Shown here piece after piece: positions 19,713 to 30,500 of a DNA stretch of 64,000 nt. This DNA comes from Mesorhizobium sp. 65-26 (lineage in GTDB: Bacteria; Pseudomonadota; Alphaproteobacteria; Rhizobiales; Rhizobiaceae). The translations under genes and the position numbers were made by a program. Location: positions 558,001 to 622,000 of the forward strand of contig MKVL01000025.1 of assembly GCA_001899205.1 (NCBI GenBank), given 5' to 3'. The notes under the pieces were generated by a model. The model worked only from the letters and a program-made list of their open reading frames with translations, made no database searches and was not told the origin of the DNA. Position 1 is the first letter of the stretch. Every line of letters begins with the position of its first letter.

Positions 19713-20819
19713 ATGTCGAAAGCACTGCTGCCTGCATCGTACCGCTCGATTCTTGTCATACAAACGAAGTTCATCGGAGACATTGTCCTCGTCTCGACGC
19801 TCGTGCGGAACCTGCGCCTCCAGTATCCGGACGCCCGGATCGTGTTCCTTTGCGAGGCCGGGTTCGAGAGCTTCCTGACCGCGCACGGCATCGCCGATGA
19901 AGTGGTGACCTTCAAACGCGCCCGCATGCGCGGCACCCCGATCGAGCGAATCACGGAACTCTACCGGATGGTGCGTCGGCTCCGACGCCTCAAGATCGAC
20001 CTTACGATCGATGTCGCCGACACCAAGACCTCGCGCATTCTCGTCGGCCTGGTTAAGACCCCGACAAGGGTCGGCTACAATCCGCCCGAGAGAGGGCTGC
20101 GCTGGTACATGCGGCAACCCGCGAACGTATTCGCAAAGCCGTTTGGCTTTGGCGGACGCCACTATCTCAGCCGATATCTGTCGCCCCTCGAAGCCCTTGG
20201 CATCGAGCCTCGTGTGACCGAGCCGAGCATCGAGCCCCTGCCGCTGGAAACGGCCCGGGCGTTGGCGCTGCTCGGCAAGAACCGGATTCGGCGAAAGGCA
20301 TTCATCGCGGTCCACGCTGGAGCGAGCTTCCGCGGCCGGCAGTGGCAGCCGGAGCGCTTCGCGCTGGCCATCGACGCGATCGCCAGGAAAACCGGGCTGG
20401 ATGTCGTTCTCGTCGGTGGTCCCGATGAAAGGGAAACCGCTCAGCGCATCGTCGCCGAGACCGAGACGAACGTCGTCGACCTTGTCGGAGCGCTGTCGCT
20501 CGAGACCTTGCTGGCACTCCTCAAGCAGGCACGGATGTTCCTCGGCAATGAGAGCGGGCCCATGCACATGGCCGCCTCGACGGGCACGCCGGTCGTCGGT
20601 CTGTTCGGCCTGACCCGTCCCGCCCAATGGAGCGCGGTGGGCGCGCCGGCCATTTCCGTCCAGGCGCCCATGCCCTGCGCCTGTGTTGCGCCGGAGCTTT
20701 GCCGCTCGCCCGACCCCAGCAAATCGTGCTGCGTCTGGAGGCTGGAAGTCGAGCCCGTGGTTTCCGCGGCCATGGAGATCCTGTCACGCACCGGCACAAG
20801 AGCTGAAAAGGCGGTCTGA
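19713..20819 (+). CDS. Glycosyltransferase family 9 (heptosyltransferase-like)
   Basis: 368 residues with the two Rossmann halves of GT-B enzymes. The N-terminus SILVIQTKFIGDIVLVSTLVR and the C-terminal block GNESGPMHMAASTGTPVVGLFG are the GT9 hallmarks (WaaC/WaaF/WaaQ type, ADP-heptose to LPS core). A Cys-rich stretch PCACVAPELCRS near the C-terminus is common in this group. Acceptor unknown; LPS core is likely. Separated from ppdK by 135 bases and followed by a polysaccharide deacetylase gene about 100 bases on, possibly co-transcribed. Confidence 0.9.
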   Translation: MSKALLPASYRSILVIQTKFIGDIVLVSTLVRNLRLQYPDARIVFLCEAGFESFLTAHGIADEVVTFKRARMRGTPIERITELYRMVRRLRRLKIDLTIDVADTKTSRILVGLVKTPTRVGYNPPERGLRWYMRQPANVFAKPFGFGGRHYLSRYLSPLEALGIEPRVTEPSIEPLPLETARALALLGKNRIRRKAFIAVHAGASFRGRQWQPERFALAIDAIARKTGLDVVLVGGPDERETAQRIVAETETNVVDLVGALSLETLLALLKQARMFLGNESGPMHMAASTGTPVVGLFGLTRPAQWSAVGAPAISVQAPMPCACVAPELCRSPDPSKSCCVWRLEVEPVVSAAMEILSRTGTRAEKAV

Positions 20820-20917
20820 GCGCCGCTTGTCAAATGCCCGCGCACCAGGCAGACGTGGCGCCGCAATTCTGCCGGCTGCCTGATTTCCGCCTTGTTGGGG
20901 GTCTTTGGGATTGGTCG

Positions 20918-21682
20918 ATGGCTCTATCTATGCGGAAACGAAGAATGTCTGCGGTCCGGAAATCCCTCTGCGCGCTCGCCCTCTCGGCCTGGGCTGTGTC
21001 TGCTCATGCCTCGCCGTTGGTTGAACCGACGCTGCGCATCAAGCCGGAGGATGCGGGTGCCGGCCGCGTCGCCCTGACGCTCGACGCCTGCGGCGGACAC
21101 ACGGACAACCGCATCCTTTCGGCACTGGTGGAGAACAAGATACCGGCCACCATCTTCGTCACGGGCATATGGCTCAAGCGCAACGCCGACGCCGTCGAGA
21201 TATTGCGGGCGCACCCCGACCTGTTCGAGCTGGAAAACCACGGCGGGCGCCACATCCCGGCGGTCGACACACCGCGCAAGATCTATGGCATCAGCAGCGC
21301 CGGAAGCCCCGAGGCGGTCGTTGCCGAAGTCGAATCGGGTGCCGCGGCGCTCGCCGGCACCGGCGGCCCGGCGCCGAAATGGTTCCGGGGCGCCACCGCC
21401 GAATACAGCCCGTCCGCGATCGCGATGATCCGCAAGCTCGGCTTCAAGATCGCCGGCTTTTCGGTCAATGGCGATGGCGGCTCCTTGCTGGGCGCCAAGG
21501 AAACGGCACGACGCATAGCAGCGGCCAAGGATGGCGACGTCATCATCGCCCACATCAACCAGCCGACCCACGCGGCCGGCGAGGGCGTGGTGCAGGGCCT
21601 GCTCGCGCTCAAGCAGCGTGGCGTCACCTTCGTGCGGCTGGACGACGCCGACGGTGTCGGCAGCCATGGCACCACGGATTGA
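20918..21682 (+). CDS. Secreted polysaccharide deacetylase (NodB-homology) protein
   Basis: About 254 residues with a basic N-terminus and a signal peptide ending AWAVSAHA. NodB-like elements: VALTLDACGGHTDN (the first Asp of motif 1; the usual TFDDG is here LDACG), FELENHGGRHIP (motif 2 His residues), WFRGATAEYSP (motif 3 Arg), and DVIIAHINQP (motif 5-like). Enzymes of this fold remove N- or O-acetyl groups from sugars with a metal ion. Several ATGs are possible (20918, 20930, 20945); all leave the signal peptide. Likely acts in the periplasm on cell-wall or surface glycans; the altered motif 1 leaves activity uncertain. Confidence 0.85.
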   Translation: MALSMRKRRMSAVRKSLCALALSAWAVSAHASPLVEPTLRIKPEDAGAGRVALTLDACGGHTDNRILSALVENKIPATIFVTGIWLKRNADAVEILRAHPDLFELENHGGRHIPAVDTPRKIYGISSAGSPEAVVAEVESGAAALAGTGGPAPKWFRGATAEYSPSAIAMIRKLGFKIAGFSVNGDGGSLLGAKETARRIAAAKDGDVIIAHINQPTHAAGEGVVQGLLALKQRGVTFVRLDDADGVGSHGTTD

Positions 21683-21739
21683 GGCCTGCCGCCTGAGCCT
21701 CGCCATTTCGGGCTGGCCAGGCTGCAGGAACAACAGCCG

Positions 21740-22123
21740 CTATTTGGCTTCTATGACAACCTTGTTCGGGTAGAAGGCGCCGTGGTCCCGGATCGTGACC
21801 ATTTCATCGAAGGGATGCTCGTACGCCCACATGGCGTCCTTGCCGGCGTCTCCGGCCGATACGACGCTCCAGTAGCTCGCGTCGCCCTTGTAGGGGCAAT
21901 GCGTCGATAGCTCCGTCTTGCGGAGCTTGCCGAAATCAATGTCCTCGAAGGGGATATAGAAAGCCGCGGGGTAGGGCGGTTCGGTCAGCAGCTTGGCTCG
22001 TGTCGACGTGGCGATGACAACATCTCCGGCCCGCACCGTCACGGCTCCGGCATAAGGCTCGACGGTGATAACCTTGCCCGGGTTGCGCTGAAAGCCGGGT
22101 GACGGATTGGCTGGCTTGTCCAC
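21740..22123 (-). CDS. DUF427 domain protein
   Basis: 127 residues from a GTG at 22123 with GGGGAGA eight bases before it; the frame stays open to 22228 but the added text is not protein-like. Characteristic family blocks: RAKLLTEPPYPAAFYIPFEDI, THCPYKGDASYWS and WAYEHPFDEM. The family is widespread in bacteria and has no firm function; structures are known but no reaction is established. Minus-strand neighbour of another small unknown gene 82 bases upstream. Confidence 0.85.
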   Translation of the reverse strand: MDKPANPSPGFQRNPGKVITVEPYAGAVTVRAGDVVIATSTRAKLLTEPPYPAAFYIPFEDIDFGKLRKTELSTHCPYKGDASYWSVVSAGDAGKDAMWAYEHPFDEMVTIRDHGAFYPNKVVIEAK

Positions 22124-22205
22124 GACGCATTCTCCCCGTTTCCAATCAGGTGGGGCCGCAACGCGCCGCGTGCCAGCTTGATATCGACTGCTGTCCCCTC
22201 GACGG

Positions 22206-22583
22206 TCAGGCCGCGGTCTTGAAGGCATCCATCAGTCCGGCATAAGCAGCGGCGATGCCGGCAACAGGGTTGGTGCTTCTCGACGCGGTCTCGACCTTAA
22301 GCGGCCCGCCTCCGGTCGGCAAGGTGAGAAGAAGGAACTGGCGATCGCTTCCATCTCCGACGGCCGCGGCGGCCACGTGCTGACCCTCGCCACCGTTCTC
22401 GACACACATCTTGAACAGCAGCTGACCGCCCACGGCTTCGAGGGCTCCGCCGACGACTTCGATGAATTCCTCTTCGGAAACGGTCTTGGCGGCAGGGGTC
22501 AGATCGTCCAGACTTTCGGCAAGCGTGCTTTCGAGAGCTTTCTCGTCCAGCTGCGCATCCATGCGAATCTCTCCATTCGCCAT
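22206..22583 (-). CDS. Hypothetical protein (125 aa)
   Basis: Acidic small protein: helical, Glu/Asp/Leu-rich N-terminus (DEKALESTLAESLDDLTP), a central EEEFIEVVGGALEAVGG segment, then a beta-rich part with RQFLLLTLPTGGGPLKVE. One cysteine. No signal peptide or membrane helix. I do not recognise the family. Two starts are credible: ATG 22583 (GAGGGG upstream) and ATG 22562, which has GGAGAG six bases upstream. Its coding quality is good (no internal stops, balanced composition). Confidence 0.6.
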   Translation of the reverse strand: MANGEIRMDAQLDEKALESTLAESLDDLTPAAKTVSEEEFIEVVGGALEAVGGQLLFKMCVENGGEGQHVAAAAVGDGSDRQFLLLTLPTGGGPLKVETASRSTNPVAGIAAAYAGLMDAFKTAA

Positions 22584-22761
22584 CGCACCCCTCTTGCCCG
22601 TTAACGAACCTTAACGGCGACGATGGCCGTATTGTGGCGGTTTGCGTGCCGTTTCACCGGGATTTCAGCGCGCCGTGGCCGGATGGCTGGACAATCCGCG
22701 GGTTCGATTCACAATGGCGCAAAAGAAAGGACGCGAAAGCGCAAAGGGAGAGAGAACCGGC

Positions 22762-24390
<1,629 letters not shown>

Positions 24391-24585
24391 TGCATCGGTT
24401 GGTTGCGGTCTTCCTGGGAATGGGAAAGCAGTTGGCTCGTGTCGAGGCAGACGCGCGGCCGCCGGGCATGGCACGCTGCCCTATCTCCTTGTTTTTTGTT
24501 TTGCTCATATGTGCCGCGCCAGGTGATTCCACCTTGCCGCAAAATGCTCTAAAGCTCCGGCTCGGTCGAACTGGTATGGCGGGTA

Positions 24586-25371
24586 ATGGCTAGCGTTCGG
24601 GAACGGCAGACGTCGAAGGCAGCCGGCTGGTCGCGGCGCACGGGCGCGTTCTCCCTGGTTCTGCTGCTGACCGTCCTTGTCGGCCACCGCTACGATCTCG
24701 TCGAGACGCAGGTGTTCCTGTGGGTCCTTGGCATCGTCGCCTTGCTGGCCGCCTTGGCCCTGCTGTTCGCGGGCTTTGCCTTCTCAAGCCTGTGGAATTT
24801 TGGCAGCCGCGGCGGCCGCGACCTCTCGGTCGGCGCGTTGCTGGCCCTGCTGGTGCTCGTCCCCTACGCCGTCGGAGCCTACTGGGCTGCGATCTATCCG
24901 CCGCTGCGTGACATCTCCACGGATATTGACGATCCCCCGGTACTTGACGTGTCCGGGCGCACGAAGGAGATGAATGTGCTCGCGCCGGCGACCCCGGGAG
25001 AGCAGCGCCTGCAGAGCGACAGCTACCCTCTGGTCACGGCCCGCAGCTATGACCTGCCTTTCGAGACCGTGCTGCAAGCGGCGGAAACCGTGCTCGACCG
25101 CCGCGATTGGGACCTTACGGCGCCCTATCCCGACGCAAGCGGGCAGACCCAGGTGACCATGAACGCGGTTGCCAGGGACCCGATCCTGAGCATGCCCGCC
25201 GACATCGCCATTCGCGTGACGAATGACGGCGACACGGTTCTCGTCGACATGCGCTCGGCCTCGCGCTACGGCCGCTACGACCTCGGCGACAACGCGGCCC
25301 GTATCACCGAATTCCTCGCCGAGTTGGACCAGGAGGTGGCGGGCCAGGTGGGAACGACTGCCGCTGAGTGA
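24586..25371 (+). CDS. DUF1499 domain membrane protein
   Basis: 261 residues. Three hydrophobic spans in the first ~110 residues (LVLLLTVLVGH; FLWVLGIVALLAALALLF; VGALLALLVLVPYAVGAYW), then the short IYPPLRDISTDIDDPP sequence and a soluble DUF1499 domain (about 125-255) ending in DNAARITEFLAEL. No molecular function is known for the family. Its stop is 4 bases from the stop of the convergent MBL-fold gene. Confidence 0.85.
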   Translation: MASVRERQTSKAAGWSRRTGAFSLVLLLTVLVGHRYDLVETQVFLWVLGIVALLAALALLFAGFAFSSLWNFGSRGGRDLSVGALLALLVLVPYAVGAYWAAIYPPLRDISTDIDDPPVLDVSGRTKEMNVLAPATPGEQRLQSDSYPLVTARSYDLPFETVLQAAETVLDRRDWDLTAPYPDASGQTQVTMNAVARDPILSMPADIAIRVTNDGDTVLVDMRSASRYGRYDLGDNAARITEFLAELDQEVAGQVGTTAAE

Positions 25372-25375
25372 GGTC

Positions 25376-26281
25376 TTATCGCGGGCTGAAAATACCGTCG
25401 ATGGAAGGCGCGCCATCCGTGCTGACCAGATCGCGCGCGACGAGATCCTCGAGATGAGCGAGCACGGACAGGCCGGCTGCGCCGTGCAGCCGCGGATCCG
25501 TGTCGCGATAGATCGCCTTGACCATGTCCGCGATCGTGCGGTCGCCATTCCGGATGCGTTCGAGAATTGCCCGCTCCCGCATCTTGCGATGGGTCTTGAG
25601 GCCCCGCATGAAGGCGCGGGGCGCCGTCACCGGGCCGCCATGGCCCGGTAGGAGCAGCCGGTCGTCGCGTTCGATGAGCTTGTCGAGGGATGCCATGTAG
25701 TCGGCCATGGCGCCATCCGGCGGCGCGACGATCGACGTGGCCCAGGCCATCACGTGGTCGGCCGAAAACAGGATACCTGTGCCCTCGAGCGCGAAGGCGG
25801 CATGGTTGGCGCAATGACCGGGTGTCAGCACGGCCCTGATCTTCCAGCCGTCGCCATCGACAACCGAATCGTCGGGCAGGGCGACGTCGGGGGTGAAGTC
25901 CGTGTCGGCGGAGGCATCCAGCGGGTTGGTTTCGCCGATCCTGAGCGGCCGTGCCGGGCGGTGCGGCCCTTGCGCGAGGATTTTCGCGCCGGTGTGCCGT
26001 TGCAAGGCCGCTGCGAGGGGGGAATGATCGCGATGGGTATGACTGACGAAGATATGGCTGACCGGTCGGCCGGCGATTGCCGCGAGAAGCGCCTGGAGAT
26101 GGGCGGCGTCATCCGGGCCTGGGTCGATCACAGCGAGCGTATCGTTACCCACGATGTAGCTGTTGGTGCCGTGGAACGTGAAGGGGCTTGGATTGGGCGC
26201 GGTGATGCGAAGGACATCAGGCGCCGCGGTCACCGCTTGGCCATGGTGCGGCTCGAAGCGTGTGTCGAATTCAAGGGCCAT
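25376..26281 (-). CDS. MBL-fold metallo-hydrolase
   Basis: 301 residues from ATG 26281 (an ATG at 26332 would add 17 low-complexity residues; neither has a clear ribosome site). Zinc-site motifs: SHTHRDHSP (HxHxDH), TPGHCANHAAF (His), and FSADHVMAW (Asp). LLPGHGGPV and the C-terminal winged-helix-like region (RTIADMVKAIYRD, AHLEDLVARDLV) match the LACTB2/glyoxalase-II-like subgroup, hydrolases of thioesters or RNA. Convergent with the DUF1499 gene. Confidence 0.87.
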   Translation of the reverse strand: MALEFDTRFEPHHGQAVTAAPDVLRITAPNPSPFTFHGTNSYIVGNDTLAVIDPGPDDAAHLQALLAAIAGRPVSHIFVSHTHRDHSPLAAALQRHTGAKILAQGPHRPARPLRIGETNPLDASADTDFTPDVALPDDSVVDGDGWKIRAVLTPGHCANHAAFALEGTGILFSADHVMAWATSIVAPPDGAMADYMASLDKLIERDDRLLLPGHGGPVTAPRAFMRGLKTHRKMRERAILERIRNGDRTIADMVKAIYRDTDPRLHGAAGLSVLAHLEDLVARDLVSTDGAPSIDGIFSPR

Positions 26282-26404
26282 GGCGGGAGATCGTCTGCTG
26301 GGTTGGGGAGGCGGCAAAACCGATTGCCGCATAGCACGGAAGCCAATATAGGAAAATGTGAGGCCGCGATCATCGGTTAGGCGGCAACGGGAATAGGGAA
26401 GACC

Positions 26405-26995
26405 ATGGCAATTGCAACCACGATGCGTCCGCTTGTTTCTCTCGCTTTGCCTGACAAGGGGGCGGCCAGGCTGGCGACGCAGATTTTCCTCGCCGTCGTC
26501 GGAACGCTGGTGCTGACCGTTTCGGCCAAGACCAAGGTCGTGCTTGGTCCGGTGGACATTTCCTTGCAGACGCTCGCCGTGCTGCTGATCGCTTCAGCCT
26601 TCGGGCTGCGCCTCGGCGTGGCGACGCTGCTGCTCTACATGGCCGAAGGCGCCATGGGTCTGCCCGTCTTCCAGGGTACACCGGAGAAGGGCCTCGGCAT
26701 TGCCTACATGCTCGGTTCCACGGGCGGCTATCTCGCCGGTTTCGTCGTCATGGCGGCGATCGTGGGATGGGCGGCGGATCGCGGCTGGGACCGTAACCCG
26801 ATCAAGCTTTTCGGCGCCATGCTTACCGCCGAGGTGGTGATGATGGCCATGGGCTTCGCCTGGCTCGCGCTGCTCATCGGCCCGGAAAAGTCGTGGCAGT
26901 TCGGCGTCGCTCCTTTCGTGATCGGCGACCTGATCAAGGTCGCGCTCGCGGCAAGCCTTGTACCGGCCGTCTGGTCGCTGCTTCGGCGCGTCTAG
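26405..26995 (+). CDS. bioY: Biotin transporter BioY
   Basis: 196 residues, six hydrophobic spans, substrate-specificity (S) component of an ECF-type biotin importer. Family landmarks: KVVLGPVDISLQTLAVLLIA, AEGAMGLPVFQG and GSTGGYLAGFVV. BioY can act alone or with the BioMN energising pair; no bioM or bioN gene is adjacent. Single gene with its own strong terminator downstream (27066). Confidence 0.95.
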   Translation: MAIATTMRPLVSLALPDKGAARLATQIFLAVVGTLVLTVSAKTKVVLGPVDISLQTLAVLLIASAFGLRLGVATLLLYMAEGAMGLPVFQGTPEKGLGIAYMLGSTGGYLAGFVVMAAIVGWAADRGWDRNPIKLFGAMLTAEVVMMAMGFAWLALLIGPEKSWQFGVAPFVIGDLIKVALAASLVPAVWSLLRRV

Positions 26996-27065
26996 GGTTG
27001 ATGCCCGCGGCGTTGCTGGAAACGGTGCTTACGTCGTAGCCGGCTTCGCTTGGTAAAGAATTCGT

Positions 27066-27103
27066 AAAGACCGCGGCGCGTCCATACGCGCCGCGGTCTT
27101 TTT
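27066..27103 (+). terminator. Strong Rho-independent terminator after bioY
   Basis: Perfect 15-bp stem: AAAGACCGCGGCGCG, 6-nt loop TCCATA, CGCGCCGCGGTCTTT, ending in a short T-run. It insulates bioY from the polysaccharide cluster downstream. Confidence 0.88.
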
Positions 27104-27157
27104 GCGTGTCTTGGGCGGCTCAGTAGGACATTAAAAAATACTGGGCGCGGATTTTGA

Positions 27158-27175
27158 CGTTCTTAGTTTAGAACG
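27158..27175. promoter_or_regulatory. Possible operator upstream of the nusG-like gene
   Basis: Inverted repeat CGTTCT-N6-AGAACG overlapping a TTGACG (27154-27159) that could be a -35 box; no convincing -10 box follows at 17 bases. It is the only symmetric element I see between the bioY terminator and the antiterminator gene. Purely positional support. Confidence 0.25.
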
Positions 27176-27212
27176 GTCTTGATTCTCACATCCGCCTTGT
27201 CGTAACGCATGC

Positions 27213-27809
27213 ATGGGGGGCCTGAGACTATCGAAGGCGCAACGTGTGATTCGTTTGGAGAGGGCACCGGGCCATCTTGCCCCGACGCCACTACAACTTA
27301 CCGCCAGCTCTGTCGCGCGATGGTACGCGGCCGGCGTTTTTCCGGGCAAGGAAAGCGTCGCGGAGCAGAATCTTGCGCGGCAGGGGTTTGACGCCTTTGT
27401 GCCTCGCTGTGGCAAGACTGTCCGTCATGCCCGGCGCATCGTGACGCGCCAGGCCGCCTATTTCCCCGGCTATATGTTCGTTTCGCTCGATCTCGCGACA
27501 CAGCGTTGGCGCTCGGTCAACGGCACGCTTGGCGTGCGTTCCCTGGTGATGCAGGGAGAGCGGCCGATTCCGGTTCCGTCAGGCCTCGTGGAGCAACTCG
27601 TTGCTCTGACCAGCGAGGATGGTTTGCTCGACTTCAGCGGCGGGCTCAGCGAAGGCGCATCCGTACGCATCGTTTCCGGTCCTTTCGCGGAGATGATCGG
27701 GCGCATCGACCGTCTCGATCCGGCGGGACGGGTGCGTGTGCTGGTCGCCCTTATGAATGGTCAGGTCCCGGTTGGTCTCGATTCCCGGGATCTTGTCGTA
27801 ATCGCGTAA
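27213..27809 (+). CDS. NusG/RfaH-like transcription antitermination factor
   Basis: 198 residues. After a ~33-residue variable start comes the NGN domain: RWYAAGVFPGKESVAEQNL, FDAFVPRC, AAYFPGYMFVSLDL, TLGVRSLV. The C-terminal KOW domain follows: GASVRIVSGPFAEMIGRIDR to VGLDSRDLVVI. Specialised NusG paralogues (RfaH, LoaP, UpxY) travel with RNA polymerase and stop early termination in long polysaccharide operons; this gene stands at the head of such a cluster. The start is uncertain (ATG 27213 has no good ribosome site; a GTG lies at 27246). I infer it acts on the operon beginning at 27984. Confidence 0.88.
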   Translation: MGGLRLSKAQRVIRLERAPGHLAPTPLQLTASSVARWYAAGVFPGKESVAEQNLARQGFDAFVPRCGKTVRHARRIVTRQAAYFPGYMFVSLDLATQRWRSVNGTLGVRSLVMQGERPIPVPSGLVEQLVALTSEDGLLDFSGGLSEGASVRIVSGPFAEMIGRIDRLDPAGRVRVLVALMNGQVPVGLDSRDLVVIA

Positions 27810-27858
27810 TCGTCAGGCTTTAACGCCGGATCGCGCGATCTTTTGTGGCGGTTTCTCG

Positions 27859-27892
27859 CTCCCGGATTCACCCGGGAGTGCGGTAGCTATTG
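27859..27892 (+). promoter_or_regulatory. Candidate ops/JUMPstart-like element with hairpin
   Basis: A CTCCCGG/CCGGGAG hairpin (27859-27878, 6-nt loop) is followed at once by GCGGTAGCTATTG (27880-27892). GCGGTAG is the core of the enterobacterial ops site and GGTAGCT-TT matches the JUMPstart sequence to which RfaH is recruited. It lies in the leader between the nusG-like gene and the initiating sugar transferase. The match is short and seen by eye only. Confidence 0.35.
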
Positions 27893-27983
27893 TAGAGGTA
27901 AGGTATAGGTTCGTCTCGTAGAGTTGTTCGGTTTGGGTGGCCAAGCTTGACAATGTCGCCGGGACATCTGAAGCCTCGAGGTC

Positions 27984-29312
27984 GTGGCGCCGTGCGCGAA
28001 ATTTTGTCGAGATGATAGAGAGCGTTTCAAATTGAACGTCCCCGTCGTCAATCTATCCAACCAGCGGCATTTGCTGCACAGGGTGAGATTTCAGCTCCTC
28101 GGAGGGCTGATCTTCGCAATCTTAACGCCTGCATTGGTGCGAGTGGCGTTCAATCCCAGTCTGGTCTACGACCAGACCTTGCGGGCGACCATGATTGCGG
28201 CCATGATCGCGCATGTTGGAGGGTTTTTCTCCTTTCGGCGTATAGGAACGTTTCCTGGTGTGGCTGCGGCCGGGTACATCCTGCCGACATTCGCTCTGTC
28301 TTACGGCATCGTCTATCTAACGATTTTCTTGCTCCGTATCGACTACAGCCGCTTTCAGGCTGCAGGCAGCCTAACGCTGTCCATACTCTGGTATTTCAGC
28401 CTGAACCTCCTCGGGCGTAGGCTGGATCCCTACAATCTGGCGGTAATTCCGGGAGGGGTGGTTTCTCGGCTTGAAGCCATACCTGGAGTGAACTGGCATT
28501 GGCTGGTGTCTCCGAGCATGATCATCGAGCGCGTGAATGGTGTCGTCGTCGACTTGCGAGCCGATCTCTCTCACGAGTGGGAGCGCTATATCGCCGACCA
28601 AGCCTTGGCCGGTGTCCCTGTCTATCACGTCAAGCATATTACCGAGTCTTTGACCGGACGGGTTGAGATTGAACATCTTTCCGAAAATACTCTGGGATCT
28701 CTAAATCCAAATCAGGCCTACATAAAAATAAAGCAGGTAATAGATTGGATTTGCGCAGTTGCTGCTTTGATCGTTATTTCTCCATTGCTGCTTTTGGTGG
28801 CTATAATTATCAGAATGGAATCTTCTGGTCCCGCAATATTCAGACAGGAGCGTTTGGGCTATGGGGGGAAATCGTTTACGGTATACAAGTTCAGGACGAT
28901 GACGGTCAGTTCTCCCGAAGTGCAGAATATTCGCAGTCTTGCGGTTACAAAGCCCGGCGATAGCAGGATTACGCGCATAGGTCATTTTCTCAGGCGAAGC
29001 CGAATTGATGAGTTACCGCAGATTTTCAATATTGTTCGTTCGGAGATGAGTTGGATCGGACCTCGCCCAGAAGCAACAATACTATCTTCGCATTATTCAG
29101 TATCTCTGCCTTTCTACAGATACCGAAATATTGTTAGGCCTGGAATTTCGGGATGGGCTCAGGTGAACCAAGGGTATGTCTCGGATGACGACGACGAAAT
29201 CGAGAAACTTCATTACGATTTTTATTATATAAAAAACTTCTCTCCCTGGCTTGATATTCTGATCGTGCTAAGAACTTTGAAGACCATGTTGAGTGGATTT
29301 GGGGCTCGCTGA
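27984..29312 (+). CDS. Polyprenyl-phosphate sugar-1-phosphate transferase (WcaJ/ExoY-like), initiates polysaccharide synthesis
   Basis: 442 residues in the frame from GTG 27984; the true start may be TTG 28035. The N-terminal part has about four membrane spans and a degenerate CoA-binding-like region. The C-terminal catalytic domain (about 240-442) holds [20 protein letters not shown] (the re-entrant helix), [39 protein letters not shown] and WIGPRPE. It moves a sugar-1-phosphate from a nucleotide sugar to undecaprenyl phosphate at the inner membrane, the first step of the repeat unit. From about 28.7 kb the DNA becomes AT-richer than the flanks. Confidence 0.9.
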   Translation: MAPCAKFCRDDRERFKLNVPVVNLSNQRHLLHRVRFQLLGGLIFAILTPALVRVAFNPSLVYDQTLRATMIAAMIAHVGGFFSFRRIGTFPGVAAAGYILPTFALSYGIVYLTIFLLRIDYSRFQAAGSLTLSILWYFSLNLLGRRLDPYNLAVIPGGVVSRLEAIPGVNWHWLVSPSMIIERVNGVVVDLRADLSHEWERYIADQALAGVPVYHVKHITESLTGRVEIEHLSENTLGSLNPNQAYIKIKQVIDWICAVAALIVISPLLLLVAIIIRMESSGPAIFRQERLGYGGKSFTVYKFRTMTVSSPEVQNIRSLAVTKPGDSRITRIGHFLRRSRIDELPQIFNIVRSEMSWIGPRPEATILSSHYSVSLPFYRYRNIVRPGISGWAQVNQGYVSDDDDEIEKLHYDFYYIKNFSPWLDILIVLRTLKTMLSGFGAR

Positions 29313-29385
29313 GGGTCGATCGAACCAGAGCGAATTAGACGTTGGGCGTCCCGCGAGGCGGGCAGCCAAGTTTGTCGGAGATGAA

Positions 29386-30480
29386 ATGAGTAGAAAGACA
29401 GCGATCATCACTGGTATCACCGGCCAGGACGGCGCCTATCTGGCGGACCTGCTTCTGTCCAAGGGCTATGCGGTGCACGGCATAAAACGGCGTTCCTCGT
29501 CGTTCAATACCGGCCGCATCGACCACCTGTACCAGGATCCGCACGAGTCCAGCGTCAATTTCTCACTGCACTATGGCGACATGACCGATGCGACCAATCT
29601 GATCCGCATCATCCAGGAGGTTCAGCCCGACGAGGTCTACAATCTCGCGGCGCAATCGCATGTCCAGGTCAGCTTCGAGACCGCGGAATACACCGCCAAT
29701 GCGGACGCGATCGGCACGTTACGCCTTCTGGAGGCCATAAGGCTGCTCGGCCTTGCCGAGAAGACGCGCTTCTACCAGGCGTCGACGTCGGAGCTCTACG
29801 GCAAGGTTCAGGAAATTCCGCAGAAGGAAACGACGCCGTTTTATCCACGCTCTCCTTATGCAGCGGCCAAGATCTACGCCTACTGGATCACGGTCAACTA
29901 CCGCGAGGCCTATGGGATCCACGCTTCGAACGGCATTCTGTTCAATCACGAGAGCCCGCTTCGTGGCGAGACTTTCGTGACGCGCAAGATCACGCGCGCC
30001 GCGGCGGCGATCAGCCTTGGTCTTCAAGAGAGGCTCTATTTGGGCAATCTCTCCGCCGAGCGCGACTGGGGCCACGCGCGCGACTATGTCGAGGGCATGT
30101 GGCGCATGCTGCAGCAGGATACCCCTGATGACTACGTGCTTGCCACGGGCGTGAAGCACTCGGTGCGCAGGTTCGTGGAACTCGCATTCGCGGAAGTAGG
30201 CATCCGCATACAATGGAATGGTTCTGGCGTGGCGGAAAAGGGCGTCGACGCGAAGACCGGCAGGACCTTGGTAGAGGTGGATCCGCGCTATTTCCGCCCG
30301 ACCGAAGTGGACCTGCTGATCGGCGATCCCGCCAAGGCGGAGCGTGTGCTCGGCTGGAAGGCGACGACGCCTCTCGAGCAGATGGTGCGCGAGATGGTGC
30401 AGTCCGACCTCACGGCGGTGGCGCGTGAATCGGAGCATCGCCGCCTCGACGAGGAGCACGGCCGCAAGGCAGCCCGTTAG
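29386..30480 (+). CDS. gmd: GDP-mannose 4,6-dehydratase
   Basis: 364 residues from ATG 29386 (GGAG five bases upstream). Rossmann motif GITGQDG at 10-16, [11 protein letters not shown] with catalytic Ser/Thr and Glu, Y158/K162 in YAAAK, and the [21 protein letters not shown] block found in all Gmd proteins. Converts GDP-D-mannose to GDP-4-keto-6-deoxymannose, precursor of GDP-L-fucose, GDP-D-rhamnose or GDP-perosamine. The typical partner gene fcl does not follow; the epimerase/reductase at 39560 is the only candidate in the cluster. GC content returns to the genome level here, unlike the genes on both sides. Confidence 0.96.
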   Translation: MSRKTAIITGITGQDGAYLADLLLSKGYAVHGIKRRSSSFNTGRIDHLYQDPHESSVNFSLHYGDMTDATNLIRIIQEVQPDEVYNLAAQSHVQVSFETAEYTANADAIGTLRLLEAIRLLGLAEKTRFYQASTSELYGKVQEIPQKETTPFYPRSPYAAAKIYAYWITVNYREAYGIHASNGILFNHESPLRGETFVTRKITRAAAAISLGLQERLYLGNLSAERDWGHARDYVEGMWRMLQQDTPDDYVLATGVKHSVRRFVELAFAEVGIRIQWNGSGVAEKGVDAKTGRTLVEVDPRYFRPTEVDLLIGDPAKAERVLGWKATTPLEQMVREMVQSDLTAVARESEHRRLDEEHGRKAAR

Positions 30481-30500
30481 CCCTTGGACGCCCGCGCGGC

